NCBI RefSeq assembly: GCF_023973825.1
Contig: NC_090126.1
Location: forward strand, 1,225,001-1,289,000
Direction: 5' to 3'
Length of the DNA: 64,000 bases
Source of the DNA: Plasmodium brasilianum
Taxonomy: Eukaryota; Apicomplexa; Aconoidasida; Haemosporida; Plasmodiidae
Part shown: in pieces, positions 25,285 through 36,761 of the stretch
How positions within the stretch are numbered: position 1 is the first letter of the stretch
Layout of the letters: the number at the start of each line of letters is the position of its first letter
Program-made: the position numbers and the translations under genes
Notes under the pieces: generated by a model
What the model saw: the letters and a program-made list of their open reading frames with translations, nothing else
Databases searched by the model: none
What the model was told of the DNA's origin: nothing

Positions 25285-28200
25285 TCATTGCATTTCCGAG
25301 CTTATCCCTGTTTGAACTAAGGTTATTTTATCTCCTAAGCTAAGGGCTATTCCCTATTTAAAAAATGAAAAAAAAAAAAAAAAAAAAAAAAAATTGTATT
25401 CAATTGAAGAAGGTAAAAATGAAGCAACATTCGACTGGTAATATGACATAAAAGGGGACCATTTCAAAAATAATTAATCAGCTAATTTATTTTGCCTAAT
25501 GAGATTTGCCCATTCATTTTTTTTTCTTATTTTATGTCTGTTTTTTTCTATTTTTTTTTCTCATTTTTGTCTGTTTTTTTTCCCGTTCTCCGGTGCACAT
25601 ACCTGTGTCCTGCTTCTTAGCCTTATGCTTCCTGACAACTTTCCGTCGGGATTTTTCTGAACAGACAAGTTGGCCAAAGAATCTTCTCCAAAAATACTTC
25701 GAGAAAATAAGTTAACAGAAAAAAATGCAGAATTGTTAATCAAACATTTGAGGTCTTCTAACGTGGATATGTACGATATGTATATGTCAATAGGACTGAT
25801 ATTCACTTGCTCCGGTTTATTTTTTGTTTCCAGCACATAGTATTCCAGAGGCATAAACTTCTCTACTATTGTCATATTTGTATGTTTTATTATGAGCTTC
25901 AACAATTCGAAGGAATCCCTATGATGGATATGACGTGGCCAGGGGAAAAAAAAAAGAAAAATATAGCAAAATATAGCAAAATATAGAAAAATATAGCAAA
26001 ATATAGCAAAATATAGCAAAATATAGCAAAATATAGAAAAATATAGCAAAATATAGCAAAATATAGCAAAATATAGAAAAATATAGCAAAATATAGAAAA
26101 ATATAGTATTACAAAACAAAATGAATTATATCGACGTAACAATGTCATGAATAAATTCCGCCAGAGCACATGAGTTATGCGTGTGGCACAGCGCACGGAC
26201 TTGTCCCTCTCCCTCTTTATCATACCTGATGGACGTGTTAATGTTAATCTTGTTCTCCCACTCGAACTCCGACCACATAATACGAAAGAGGTGCGAAGAT
26301 ATAAAGGAAGCATTTATGTAATCCGTCATATTAATGTTGAGTTCACTAAGGACAAGATAATTTTTATTTTTATCATTTTTTTTTTCATAAAATACATAGC
26401 CATATATAATACCAGTTTCTGTTGTATGAACCTTTATCGTTATTTTAAATTTTCGTTTTTCATTAGGAGATAAATTAAAGCCAGGTATTTTGTCTATTGG
26501 TTTTAAATTTCCATGTGTTGATAGATTAATATATATATTCTGTAAGTACACACCTGATTGGTTATATACATAAAACTCTACAATAAGATTGACGCTCGAA
26601 ATGATTGGAAAAGCTTCAATAAATATGTCATCATCTGTTCCTGTTAATCTCTGAGTTTTATACAATTTTGCCAAAAAGAGAGACGAATAATTGTGTTTAA
26701 ATGAAGGATATTTAAATTCATTTTCTTCAAATAACATATCATTATTTAAAGTATATTTTAATTTTAATTTTTCTAAATTTTCATTCACGGACACTGGTTC
26801 GTCATCTACCATATTTAACATATACTTTTTCTCTTTTAATACCCTAAAATATATATCATCATCTACATTTTCCTTTTCATCATCACCCTGTAATATATGT
26901 TCACCAGTATCTTTATTTATACCAATTAAACCGCGAGTTATTAAATCCTTCTGATTGTTACATTTCTTTTTCATATTTTTATATGTTGAACCATATATGC
27001 TGCAATATTTTTCTTCTTCCTTTTCTAAAAATGCTTGGTAATAGTTATCTCCATTTATAAATGCTCTGATCAAATTTTTTGTTTTTTCATCCGTTATTTT
27101 CTTTCCAATCGTTATCCTTAAAAAAATTTTAAGGCACTGATTTATTCTTATCACGTTGCTGTCGTTTTCGTATATGCTAACTGCGCTTTTCATGTTCTTC
27201 TGAACAATATATTTAATAATACTGGCCAATATATATATGCACTTATTTCTAAACTCGTTAATATTTTTCACCGCCGTTTCCGCATCGCTCTTCAGGCTGC
27301 TTACGTGTACAGCTACCTCATCATTGCACTCATTAAGCTGCGTCCCAGGCTTTTCCATTTCCCCCTGCTTCCCTAGAATATTTATCTCCTTTCCCTCCCT
27401 GCCGTTAATATCAGTAATTTCGATTGGCCCCTTTAGAGTAAAATTCGTGGACAAATCAGGATCCGGTTTCTCCCCCAATGGGTGCTTTTCCACAGATGTA
27501 TTTAAAAAGTCGAAAATAGAGTTAACTTTGGAAAGTAATTTAAAATACAATTTTGTAATACACACACAGAGAACAGATAGAAGCAAATCATCATTATCAC
27601 TTAACAAATTGTAAGCAAAAGAATGAGAATTATGTTGATCATCTAAAGGAGTCAAACTCTTTGTTTTCAAAAAGGCTTCAGTAGCATATGTACCATCTTC
27701 TAATATAACTGTTTTTGTTTGAATATTTGAATTAGATACTGCGTTAAAATTATTGTTCATCGTTCTATTTTTTTTTAAATTTTCATTTTGTACTTTATTT
27801 ATCATATCATATTCCATATGACTATTTAGAAAAGATGACAAATTATCATATAATTTGTTCAAAAAATTTATGATCATATTTTGATCATTCATGTATTGAC
27901 CTAATACCCAAAAGAAAATACGCAATATATTTGATTTCTTTATAATAAAAATTGAATCCACAATCTTTTGCAGTATATTATTTTGAAATTTTTCATTATT
28001 AGCTAACTTCCTAATACATACAGCTGCTTCATAATTAATTTCTTTCTCATCATCATTTACATATATTAATAACAAGTCAACAATATTTAAGCATTCATCA
28101 GAGTACATATTGCATACATGTTGTAAAGATTTTATTAAAATTTTCTTGTAATTTGTCATTTCTTGATAATTTGTCGATAAATTATTCACCTGATTAAGGT

Positions 28201-29905
28201 CCTTACTGTTGCCACTAAAATTGTTCAGAGGTTGACTTGATACCCCACTGCTTGATCCAGTATTGATAATGCCATTAGCGCCTCCTTGAGCAACACCTTT
28301 ATTCGTTATATTCTTTGTATAAACAACTTGTTCATTTAATTTTAATAATTCCTTCTTTAAAACGTTTAGCACTAAATGCACATTTCTTTTTGTCAATACA
28401 TGTAATACTAAATTTAATATTTTTACCTTAATATCTTTCGATGGGAAATTTAAAGCCCTCAATAAATCCATACTAAAATTTTCTAGCACGTTTTTCCATT
28501 TACACATAATATAATACAGCTTGTCTATAACTATTAGTTTTATATTATTATCATGCTGATTTATTAACAGTTTTATAAAGCATTCACTAGCAGTTTTAAT
28601 ACTCAACACAGAATTACTCATGTACAGTAAGCAACAAGCTCCTTCATACAATACACTATTACTAACATTCTTGTTCAGCATGTTCAACAGTATGTTAATT
28701 ACCTTATTCTTGTATATACCATACTCGTTTTCATTAACTTTTTTCTTTTTAAACTGAATATCTTCACTTAGCACGTTCAACACACCGTTACTACCTCCGC
28801 CAATATTGCCGCTAACATTGCCGCTAACATTGCCGCTAACATTGCCGCTAACATTGCCGCTAACATTGCCGCTAACATTGTTGCTAACATTGCCATTAGC
28901 ATTGCTGTACAGTTGTACATCGCTCCCATATACCATACCAACAGAGGCAATACTCCCTGTCTGCATGATCGGCATGCTTCCATTCTTTATGTTCCTTCCT
29001 AGGAGACCAAAATTTTCCTTACCCCTTCTCGACCCCAACAAATTAGCATTGTTCGCTTCTGCTTCATTAAGCCAATATTCACAACTTTCCTCGTCCAATT
29101 CTTCAGACCCACTTCCCTCGGTTTCTTTATCTTCCTCGTTTTCTTCGTCTTCATCATTTATCAATAAATAAGAATCATCAAAGACATGTGGAATATATAA
29201 CTTTTTGAAAAGATGTATAACCTCTAACAATATAACATCAGCTGTATCATATAGTTGATCATTTAAGGACAATATATATTTTAAAGTAGTTAATGGATCT
29301 ACATCAATTAACATAGATAATGCACTACGTTTTGTCGATATATCATTTTCAAGAAATAAAATTTTCTCGACCTCTTTAATTGAATTTGGTATTACATCAA
29401 TTCCATGTTCTTTAATAATAGTATGAATACAACTGATTGCATTTTTTCGTACATAACTATGTCTATGACTTAAATTCTTAGTAATAGCTTCTATTAATGG
29501 ATCGATTATCTTTAGGTATTTTATTTTACTTAACAATCTTAATGTTGATCCTCTTACATATTCATTAGGTGATATTATATCATTTCTTAAAGCATTACAT
29601 ACTAATATCATTTCTTCTTTTAAACTTCCATCATTATTACATTTATCTACAATTTCGAAAAATATATGACTCATCTTTTTTAAACGATGATCTTTATGTG
29701 GTACTATAAATCTTATTACACACATTAACAAATTACCATATGGTTCTCCTTGTATTATATTAAATATTAAATGTTCCATTCCTTCTATTTTCTTCTCTAC
29801 ATTTTGACTCTCAAGTTTCTTTTGAATTTCACTAATCGACGGAATTTCATAATTATCGGTGCAAATATACAGGGTACAATTTTTCTCAATTTCGAAGTTC
29901 CCCAT
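25285..29905 (-). CDS. COPB: coatomer subunit beta (beta-COP), 3 exons
   Basis: Exons on the minus strand: 29905-26226, 25918-25603, 25353-25285, with phases agreeing, for 1,354 residues. The N-terminal HEAT-repeat adaptin-like trunk begins MGNFEIEKNCTLYI and includes EPYGNLLMCVIRFIVPHKD and KKMSHIFFEIVDKC. The C-terminal appendage shows FRIMWSEFEWENKININTSI joined to DSFELLKLIIKHTNM, then FFSVNLFSRSIFGEDSLAN and GIALSLGDKITLVQ, all matching beta-COP of other eukaryotes. Role: part of the COPI F-subcomplex for Golgi-to-ER and intra-Golgi transport. Insertions of low complexity occur in the middle, including an NVSG repeat (28803-28893) and an acidic run near 29090-29160. Intron 1 contains a 10-bp minisatellite. 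The spacing from the next gene upstream (2.7 kb) suggests a separate promoter. Confidence 0.96.
25967..26106. repeat. 10-bp minisatellite in beta-COP intron 1
   Basis: Tandem AAAATATAGC / AAAATATAGA units, about fourteen copies, occupy most of the 307-bp intron between exons 1 and 2. Confidence 0.92.
28803..28893. repeat. 12-bp in-frame NVSG repeat in beta-COP
   Basis: About eight 12-bp units encode NVSG on the minus strand in a low-complexity insertion between the HEAT-repeat segments. Confidence 0.9.
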
Positions 29906-31162
29906 TGCTGTGCTCTCCCGGCGTCTACTTAAGCACTCATGTACCGCACACTGAGCCTTCTGTGCGCGTATATATGTATATACGTGTTTCTATGTGTATA
30001 TGTGTATACACGTGGGTATATATATTCGTTTATGATGCTCACCTGTGCACCACAAATTTCAAGATACTATTAAATGACGAAATTTTTAACCGGAGCACTC
30101 TGTATATTTTGCTAAAAAAAAAAATCATTGCAATATTCGAGTTGTAAAAAATGCACAAAATGTAGTAATGGAAAAAATATGAACAGTTCATGTATTTTGG
30201 AAAAAAAAAAAAAAAATCAAAATAAATAATATATAAAAAAATATATGAAAATATGTGAAAATATATGAAAATGTATGAATATATACGAAAATATGTGAAA
30301 ATGTATAAATATATACGAAAATATACGAAAATATGCGAAAATATGCGAAAATATGCGAAAATATGCGAAAATATAATGCAGTATAATGTAATATAATGAA
30401 ATCCTTAATAAAAACTAGCCAATGAGGGGGTAGTTGTGTAACGCGGATGGGGGTATCACTTGTACAAGCATACGTACACACATATATAGGCATAGGTACA
30501 TATATACGTATGTATATTTGTATATATTTACAAGTATTTATTAACATAAACATGTATATTCATACACATTCATTCATGTACTTGCAAGAATATCCATGTA
30601 TACTTTTGAATATTCACAAATTTACATTTATGACCATGTTAAACCCTTTCTTCAGAAGAAACATACCCTAATGCAAATTTTTTCACAGATACATTGCTCA
30701 CAGTTAACAGAATAAATGAAGAAAATACGTATATTTACAAATATGTACAACGAGGAAATTAATGTATTATTTATCTTAAATTTTGACATAAAAAAAAAAA
30801 AAAATGCTCCAAAAATTGAGAATTTAAGTAAAAAAACAAATATGTAAAAGCACTGTAAGCAAGTAGTTTTTTACACAAGAGTAATGCATAAAAATATAAA
30901 TAATATTCGTAAAACGAACGCATATGTAAATGCATAGAAAAGCTCTTAAAATTTTTGGTGATATAAATATTATGCACATATGTACCTATGTATTTGTGTA
31001 TATATGTTTGTACATACATATATATATATATAATATACTGTACAGGCATTTCACGAAATAGTTATCACTAACATTATATTTATATACTGCTAAACATGTT
31101 TTGCTACAATTTAAAAAAAAAAAAAGCGCCTTCGTAAATAGGTATGTAGTTCATATACCTTG

Positions 31163-31202
<40 letters not shown>

Positions 31203-32632
31203 CATGTATTACTCGTATGTAATATGAATGTATTGTGTATGCATTCTTAGGGAAAAAAAGTTCAAATGAAAAATTATGTTAAACCATATCTGAATATTTT
31301 TACACGTCGCACGAGTACTTATTTGGTTTTCAAACTCCATTATACATAACACATTGTTATCACGAGAAATAAAAAAAATTTGGAACATTGTATAAAAATT
31401 TACTTAAAAATGAATAAAAAAAAATTTATTAAATAAACCTAAATGTTTGCATATGTATATATTTATTTATGTATACTTATACAAATATTTGTGAACACAT
31501 TTGATCAACATAAACTTCTGCGAAATGAAGGGAAAAACAGTCTGTAGGCACATACATAGCAAGTGAATGCATATGCACTTGTTTTTATATTCTCCTGGTT
31601 AATGAAATTTTATGAAAACACGAATTCATTTTTAAAAGAAAAAACTTATCTAAGAAAGATACAGTAGCAGCAGTAATAAGAATAATAACAATAGCAGAAA
31701 GCAAAAATACAACAAGAAGGCCTTTTTATCTATTATGTACCCCATTTCTTTCTTTTTTTTTTTTTAAATATATGTGCAAAAATTAGAGATACAAAGGAAT
31801 ACATTTGGAAATTTGCTCGTGTGTGTATGTGTACATGCATATGCATACATTACTTAAGCAAATGTATATATACGTACGTACATACATACAGTTACTGTTT
31901 TTCGGATTTCTTAAAAAAAAAAAAAAGAAACTATATTTGAAGTTTACCAAAACTGAAGTTCAAGAAAAGTCAAAAGAGTAAAAAAACAAAATAAGCGAAA
32001 TAGAAAATTCCGTCAAAGAAACTTTTGCGCGTCTGCCTTTTGGAGACAACCATTTTGTTTTGTGGGTATATCTTTCTTGCGTGATATATATATGAAGAAA
32101 TGTCAAATTGAAGAGAAAAAAAAAAAAAAAATAAAAAACAAACAAACAAATAAACGCGTAAACAATTAAATAAACGCGTAAACAATTAAATAAACGCGTA
32201 AACAATTAAATAAACGAGTAAACAACCAAATAAACGAGTAAACAACCAAATAAACGAGTAAACAACCAAATAAACGAGTAAACAATCAAATAAACGAGTA
32301 AACAATTAAATAAACGAATAAACAGTCAAATAAACGAATAAACAGTCAAATAAACGAATAAACAGTCAAATAAACGAATAAACAGTCAAATAAACGAATA
32401 AACAGTCAAATAAACGAATAAACAGTCAAATAAACGAATAAACAGTCAAATAAACGAATAATTAAATAACTCAGTTTGCTGTCTCCTATGTGCAACTTTT
32501 GCTTTTCTTTAAAATATTTTAATTTGCTACAACTGTAACTTCTGAATGTTGTTAAGTATTTGCAGAGTTATTTAACTTACTTGTTCAGGTTTTTTTTTTT
32601 TTTTTTTTTTTTTTGTTGTTTTTTTGGATAAT
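29906..32632. other. divergent intergenic region, beta-COP / mitochondrial uL15
   Basis: This 2.7-kb region separates two divergent 5' ends, so both promoters should be here. It holds a 10-12 bp array (GAAAATATGC-like, about 30238-30375), TA runs (31170-31197), and a 20-bp array (32145-32465). I found no coding exon or recognisable RNA gene. Confidence 0.65.
32145..32465. repeat. 20-bp minisatellite upstream of uL15m
   Basis: About sixteen 20-bp units fall into ordered blocks: AACAATTAAATAAACGCGTA, then AACAACCAAATAAACGAGTA, then AACAGTCAAATAAACGAATA. The array ends about 170 bp before the uL15m start codon. Confidence 0.93.
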
Positions 32633-33817
32633 ATGATAAAAAATGGTAAAATGGCTAGCTGCATTATATTAAAAAAATTGTTAAGCGTCCATAAAGATAC
32701 TCTGTACAGATATTTAAGCAATGTAAGCAATGTACGCAATGTAAGCAATATTAGCAGTGAAAAATATTTCGAAAGGGAAAATGCAAAAAAAGACACAAAT
32801 GACAATATAAATCATGTAAGTGAGAGCAGAAACAAGTCCAACTGCAATTATTCTGAGTTAAAAGTGGGGAAACATTTCAGAGAGATATTTCATGATGGAT
32901 CGGAAAAAAATTTTGAAAGTCATCCATTTAACAGAAGATTTGCATATAGTAAGAAAAGTTTATTTCCAATTGAACCAAGGAATTTACGAACATTGGGATT
33001 AAACAGGCAACGGAAAAAAAAAAGAGGAAGAGGTGACAAATGCCCAGGTAAAGGTATAAGAGATAAACATAAACATAGAAAATCAGGTAGACCAAATAGC
33101 AGAACGTTTGAAAGTGGTAGAACCCCATTATATAGAAGATTGCCCAAATGGCCTGAAGCTTGGTTAAGTAGACAAAAGAAAAATTATGATTGTTTAAATT
33201 TATCAAAATTGAGATATTTTATTGAAAAGGGAAGATTAGATACTAGATTTCCAATCACTCAAAGACATTTACATGATTCGAAATGTGTTAAGGTAAAAAA
33301 TGGTGTTAAATTATTTAATGTTAACGATTATCCTTTCCCCTACAAAATCGACATTGAGGTTTCTAATGCTGACCAATCTTCTATTGATGTAATTAAAAAA
33401 GTAGGAGGCTCTGTAACCATTATTTATATGGAAAGAGTTAATCTAAGAGCACATATAAAACCTTACAAATTTGAAATATTACCAAGAACCGCAAGACCTA
33501 ACCTTGATATGATTCATTTTTTAGAGAAAATGAGAAGCAAAGGTTGTATTGTTAAATATATTAAACCATTATGGTTAATAGAAGAAGAAAAAAGAATTAT
33601 AAATGAATTAACAGAAATAGAAGAAAGTTCAAAATTATCCGAAATTTCACAAGTCAATACAAATATTAACAGGTCAAGAAAAACACATAAGGTACATGTA
33701 ACAGGTGACAAGGAACATGCATATATGCATAACGACGAAGAGGATGAAGATGCCAGAAGATATAGAATATTACAAAAATACAGATTACAGAATACGCAAA
33801 TGAGGGGAGAGGAATAA
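32633..33817 (+). CDS. mitochondrial-type 50S ribosomal protein L15 (uL15m)
   Basis: A single exon of 394 residues. I take the ATG at 32633 (MIKNGKMASCIILKKLL), because the longer reading begins at a TTG. The N-terminus is basic and amphipathic, fitting a mitochondrial presequence, followed by a short NVSN repeat. The uL15 core is clear: NLRTLGLNRQRKKKRGRGDK, then a GKG/KHKHRKSGR stretch, FESGRTPLYRRLPKWPEAW, LSKLRYFIEKGRLDTRFPIT and IDVIKKVGGSVTIIYMERVN. The C-terminal extension after the core resembles animal mitochondrial L15. Role: large-subunit assembly of the mitoribosome at the exit tunnel side. A second uL15 with an apicoplast-type leader sits 27 kb away (59892-61556), supporting the split of targets. 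Mitochondrial targeting is inferred. Confidence 0.93.
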   Translation: MIKNGKMASCIILKKLLSVHKDTLYRYLSNVSNVRNVSNISSEKYFERENAKKDTNDNINHVSESRNKSNCNYSELKVGKHFREIFHDGSEKNFESHPFNRRFAYSKKSLFPIEPRNLRTLGLNRQRKKKRGRGDKCPGKGIRDKHKHRKSGRPNSRTFESGRTPLYRRLPKWPEAWLSRQKKNYDCLNLSKLRYFIEKGRLDTRFPITQRHLHDSKCVKVKNGVKLFNVNDYPFPYKIDIEVSNADQSSIDVIKKVGGSVTIIYMERVNLRAHIKPYKFEILPRTARPNLDMIHFLEKMRSKGCIVKYIKPLWLIEEEKRIINELTEIEESSKLSEISQVNTNINRSRKTHKVHVTGDKEHAYMHNDEEDEDARRYRILQKYRLQNTQMRGEE

Positions 33818-34318
33818 AAAGGGAATTAATTTATACGAGCATATTTGCGCAAATGTGTGAGCAAATATACATGCAAATGTGAACTTCTGTATGTGTATAA
33901 ACACATAAATGACGAAAAAAAAAAAAAAAAAAAAAAAAAAGATAAAAATGGGCATATTATTACACATGTAAAGTAAAATTTAAAAAAAATAAATAATATT
34001 TCTTAAACTAATTAATTCCGCAATTTAATTTTTTTTTTTTTTTTTTTACCCCCCTCCCCTTTTTTAAGGCAAATTAAATAAGGAATATTTATGGGGCATA
34101 TCTATTAACATGTATTAATAGGGCATACCAACGGAGGTATATAAATCATTACGGGTATTTATTTGCACATAAAAATGGAATAAATAAATGTGAGCGAATG
34201 AGAAAAGAAATGTAATAGGGACGGCCTGAGGCCAACTGAAGTACGTATTATATAAATATACATTCACAGGCGCAATGCCCGTGCGTCCTTCCCGTAACAA
34301 CATGTACAATATTTCCTA
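33818..34318. other. convergent intergenic spacer, uL15m / BAP31-like
   Basis: A 500-bp spacer with long A (33915-33940) and T (34028-34048) runs that may serve as the two 3' UTRs. Nothing else is visible. Confidence 0.7.
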
Positions 34319-34957
34319 TCAACGTCTTTGTCTTATACTTGCATTTTTCTTACTGTCGTCAGCAAGAACAGAAGACATTTCTTTTGAATCATCATTTCCA
34401 TCAGTTGTTGCATCACTGGATACGTACTTATTTTCAACAATATTATTATATTCTTCTTTTAATATATTACTGTTTTTTGGTATTACTTTTCCGCTTTGTA
34501 ATATTTTATTGTATATTCTTTCCTCTCTTTTTTCTTCTAAAACTTTTTCATATTCATTATCACTTCTCTTTACTTTTTCTCGATAATATAAAAGCAAATA
34601 AGTAAAACGAATATAAAATGTCCAAGCTACTGAACATAATAATAACATCCAAAAATTCCTTTGAAGCCTTATTTTTTTTAAATATGACCTGTTCATATTT
34701 TGAAAACCAATATTCTCATAATTTCCATTTACATCCGTATAATTTCTTAACTCAAATATTGTACAGGACAATCTTAACAATGTATATAGTGATATTATTG
34801 ATGATATAGATACATTTATTTGGAGGGTGTAAATTTGAAAATTTATGCTTTTTTTTTGAACATATATGGCCATCCGTTGAAACAACGCTACGCCGCTTAA
34901 TAACAAAATTGATAAAGTTATGCCCACTGGTAAAAAAAAAAGAGCAATGTCCTTCAT
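34319..34957 (-). CDS. BAP29/BAP31-like ER membrane protein
   Basis: A single exon of 212 residues. Three hydrophobic segments (LFFLPVGITLSILLLSGVAL, SISSIISLYTLLRL and FWMLLLCSVAWTFYIRFTYL) are arranged as in BAP31/Yet1 proteins. Between the second and third lies the family's loop: ELRNYTDV followed by YLKKIRLQRNFWML, matching the REIRKYDDV and KLFRAQRNLYI positions of BAP31. The rest is a charged, probably coiled cytosolic tail (EKVKRSDNEYEKVLEEKREE). The C-terminus (IRQRR) lacks the KKxx dilysine signal of BAP31. The known role of the family is ER quality control and export of membrane cargo; the parasite function is inferred. It is convergent with uL15m. Confidence 0.85.
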   Translation of the reverse strand: MKDIALFFLPVGITLSILLLSGVALFQRMAIYVQKKSINFQIYTLQINVSISSIISLYTLLRLSCTIFELRNYTDVNGNYENIGFQNMNRSYLKKIRLQRNFWMLLLCSVAWTFYIRFTYLLLYYREKVKRSDNEYEKVLEEKREERIYNKILQSGKVIPKNSNILKEEYNNIVENKYVSSDATTDGNDDSKEMSSVLADDSKKNASIRQRR

Positions 34958-35423
34958 TCTTTCCTGACAGTGTAAAACAAAAAAAATAAAAAATTAAAAA
35001 AAAAATAATGATAAAATGATAAAATGATCAAATGATAATATGATAAAATGATCAAATGATAATATGATAAAATGATAAAATAATAAAATAATAAAAAAAT
35101 ATGGGGTACACCCGTTAGCGCTGTTTTGCAAATGCGCATTTGCTTTTCGTCTGTTCAAAATGAAGTGAAAATTTTCCGTCACGTCTGTTTGTATAAATAT
35201 ACATATATAAGTAGGTATTTATGTTGGTATGTATGTATGTATGTATGTATATATGTATATATGTATGTACGTGCGTACGTATGATGATCTTCCCTCTGCT
35301 TTGGCTTTATAAAAGGATGATATACTGCAAAATAAACAAATTACGAATTTTCTTTTCTGCCAGTAGTGGATGGTCACAATCTTAGCTAAAAGGGAAACAA
35401 CTTATATTGTAGGGAAAGGATGA

Positions 35424-35454
<31 letters not shown>

Positions 35455-35522
35455 GTGTTTACACTAAATATTAAACATTTAATTGTGGCATTTTTATCTC
35501 ATCATTCAGGATTGATCAAAGG

Positions 35523-35553
<31 letters not shown>

Positions 35554-36761
35554 CTTATAGATATATATATTTATCTTTTATTTATATGTATATGAATCAT
35601 GTTTGTTGCATTATTTTGGTCCTAAATTCCCGCGCGTTCGTATTTTAATTATGTTTATCTTAACAGTGCATAGTACTGAAATGAAAAAAAAAAAATTCTT
35701 ACATAAAAAAGGTGAGCCTATATCCTTTCGACATGTTTTAATTTCCAAAAAGCAGCTTAAATTGGGGGATTAAAATAAAAATTTAAAACTGACAAATGCA
35801 TTGTTTAAAAAAAAAAAAAAAAAAAAGCAAGCAAATAAGCTAGGGAGCATGCAAATAAACAAACAGACAAACAAACAAATTTATGCTTTAAAACTAATTA
35901 GCATTTTTCTTGGGTAACATTTGAATATTTATATGTAGAGAATTAAAAAGGGAAAATTTCAAACATGTGGACTCGTTGACCAAAACTACACGGAAAGTGG
36001 TTGACTGGGGGAAGTAAAGTTTTGAAAAATATTTTAAATTATAAAAGAATTTAAATTATAAAAGAATACGATAATAAAAAAAAAAAAAAAAAAAGGGGAA
36101 GGGGAAGGGGAAGGGTCCAACATATGTTCATAGAAATTTGACACAACAAATAAATTAAAAGCAGCATTTATAATTTTACATTTCCTGTGTAATCTTACGG
36201 AATGCACATAAAACGTGGGCATAAAAAAAATGGGGGAAAATGTGAGAGCTTGATGGGTTTTCAGTTCAACAACTACGAGTCGTAAGTACCTATATCCCGC
36301 TACGCACCCACGTAAGATATACAAAGAGTAACATGTTTGAAGAGTATTAATCGGAGGTATATATTCCCCGTGTAACATTAACTGTATTATTTCGATATAT
36401 TAATATGATGCTACATTGCTATGATGATACATTGTTATGATGATACATTGCTATGATGCTACATTGCTATGATGATACATTGCTATGATGTTACATTGCT
36501 ATGATGATACATTGCTATGATGCTACATTGCTATGATGATACATTGCTATGATGATACATTGCTATGATGATACATTGTTATGATGATACATTGCTATGA
36601 TGATACATTGCTATGATGATACATTGCTATGATGATACATTGCTATGATGATACATTGCTATGATGATACATTGCTATGATGATACATTGCTATGATGAT
36701 ACATTGCTATGATGATACATTGCTGATTTACCATTCAGATACTTGTTCTTCCCCTTTTTGC
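34958..36761. other. intergenic, 5' of BAP31-like and 3' of DPH2
   Basis: AT-rich spacer with a short ATGATAAAATGATCAA-type array (35005-35095), very long T and A runs (35427-35454, 35522-35549) and a 16-bp minisatellite (36400-36725). A 114-codon minus-strand frame (36378-36034) lacks recognisable features and is rejected. Confidence 0.6.
36400..36725. repeat. 16-bp minisatellite downstream of DPH2
   Basis: About twenty units of GATGATACATTGCTAT. GCTACAT and GTTACAT variants are concentrated at the left end, and the array ends within 40 bp of the DPH2 stop codon. Confidence 0.95.

Noticed and set aside
36034..36378. 114-codon minus-strand ORF upstream of DPH2's 3' repeat
   Set aside because: Ends in poly-Phe and SPSPSP from homopolymer and GGGGAA repeats; no recognisable domain or splice support.
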